Assembly: GCA_016868855.1 (NCBI GenBank)
Contig: VGFP01000001.1
Location: forward strand, 186,001-250,000
DNA: 64,000 bases
Reading direction: 5' to 3'
Source: Bacteroidota bacterium
GTDB lineage: Bacteria > Bacteroidota > Bacteroidia > Chitinophagales > Chitinophagaceae
The position numbers were made by a program, and so were the translations under genes. Positions 63,363-64,000 of the stretch are shown in pieces; position 1 is the first letter of the stretch; every line of letters starts with the position of its first letter. Below the pieces are notes generated by a model. It did no database searches. It was not told where the DNA came from and saw only the letters and a program-made list of their open reading frames with translations.

Positions 63363-64000
63363 TTATCTCTTTGCTGTTTTATCCAATGCAAACCTCAAGC
63401 CACCCAAAACATTGAAACCATATGCAGTGTATTGGTTCCAACGTTGGTATTGGATATTGGCAATATTATTCAAATCAAGCCAAAATCCCCATTTTTTATT
63501 CAAATTATATTTCACATTGATGCGCAGATCTGCAGCACTTTTCAATTTCACAGTTGAAATTGAATTGTTTGCAAATGAACCTGTCCAGAAATTACTGCTG
63601 AAACACAAATGGAGTTTTTCCAATGGCTTCCAATCGGTCTTCAATTCCCATTGAAACGGGAACATCCCAAATGGTTTTTCATACATAGCTTGACGCTGGA
63701 ATTGGGTCCACTTCAAAACTGATGAGAATGAAATATTCGCATTGAGGATGTATGAAATATTTGACTTTAAATCAATAGTTCTCAGAGATGATTCAAAAAT
63801 GGTCATAAAATCTTTTCCGATGGGTGCGGCGTTGATGAAAAGTGGAAGATTTTTATGAAGTGTTGACCCTGCTTGAAAGTCAACTGATAAACCATTTTCA
63901 CTTTGGAAGTCAACTCCTGCAAATAAATAATGCTGTTCATACACAGGGCTGATTAAATTGAGTTGTGGATTGATAAACGGATTGAACATCAATAATTTAA
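63363..64000 (-). CDS. Outer-membrane beta-barrel protein, N-terminus beyond window
   Basis: Only the C-terminal 212 or so residues lie in the window and the frame is still open at the right edge. The sequence alternates hydrophobic and polar residues in strand-length runs: YLFAGVDFQSENGLSVDFQA, then FPFQWELKTDWKPLEKLHLC. It ends in FNVLGGLRFALDKTAKR, like the last strand of Bacteroidota outer-membrane proteins. It could be a TonB-dependent receptor or a similar large barrel. No plug domain is visible. Confidence 0.65.
   Translation of the reverse strand, partial: KLLMFNPFINPQLNLISPVYEQHYLFAGVDFQSENGLSVDFQAGSTLHKNLPLFINAAPIGKDFMTIFESSLRTIDLKSNISYILNANISFSSVLKWTQFQRQAMYEKPFGMFPFQWELKTDWKPLEKLHLCFSSNFWTGSFANNSISTVKLKSAADLRINVKYNLNKKWGFWLDLNNIANIQYQRWNQYTAYGFNVLGGLRFALDKTAKR

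Overview
The window is a gene-dense stretch of a Bacteroidota chromosome. The evidence is the recurrent TAnnTTTG promoter elements just upstream of many genes, the scarcity of Shine-Dalgarno sequences, the three-gene sdhC-sdhA-sdhB operon with a single cytochrome subunit, and several protein families that are mainly Bacteroidota (GtrA-GNAT pair, DUF2851, HU/CCDC81-like protein, long-form PurM). GC is roughly 40 percent by eye. The Saprospirales/Chitinophagales side of the phylum looks most likely, but I cannot fix it further. No rRNA, tRNA, CRISPR array, insertion sequence or prophage was seen. The largest gap between genes is about 260 bases (27188-27446).

Layout. 1-4599: minus-strand operon prfB (with a programmed frameshift), pruA, pyrR, pyrB, coaD (cut by the window edge). 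4670-9163: a DUF2452 protein, dnaK, and a GtrA/GNAT pair. 9216-21738: argS, then a storage-sugar cluster (glgA, glgC, an SLC45-like sugar transporter, an exported GH13 alpha-amylase, glgB), with a divergent sugar transporter and a ROK sugar kinase. 21739-27187: lipA, a beta-barrel protein, an OsmC protein, a broken DUF2851 gene, maf, a UbiA prenyltransferase and a KdsC-like phosphatase. 27447-37017: topA, a SirB1-like protein, csaA, ogt and a complete RND efflux operon (adaptor, pump, TolC). 37018-49425: cdd, lepB, a DUF3052-like protein, plsY, prmA, pnp, rpsO, an unknown membrane protein, ftsE, purM, ribF, holA and a coiled-coil membrane protein. 49475-52920: a large outer-membrane-type gene ruined by three in-frame stops and one frameshift. 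52925-64000: a Tat-exported oxidoreductase, sdhCAB, a MurNAc-recycling operon (kinase, murQ, unknown), a C-terminal processing protease, and an operon of beta-barrel protein, HU-like membrane protein and methyltransferase (cut by the window edge).

How it works together. The glycogen genes form one co-oriented block: ADP-glucose synthesis (GlgC), polymerisation (GlgA), branching (GlgB), and starch or maltodextrin degradation and uptake (GH13, transporter). The divergent transporter and kinase would feed sugar phosphate into it. The rest is mostly housekeeping: translation, replication, nucleotide, lipid and respiratory functions.

I did not find a convincing new multi-gene defence, mobile or secretion system. 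The most unusual signals are the strong AGGAGG-driven RF2 frameshift in a lineage that hardly uses Shine-Dalgarno sequences, near-leaderless promoters, two genes in visible decay, an over-represented GGA-CTC (Gly-Leu) codon pair, loss of the zinc cysteines in the ROK kinase, and several RNA hairpins placed tightly against genes.
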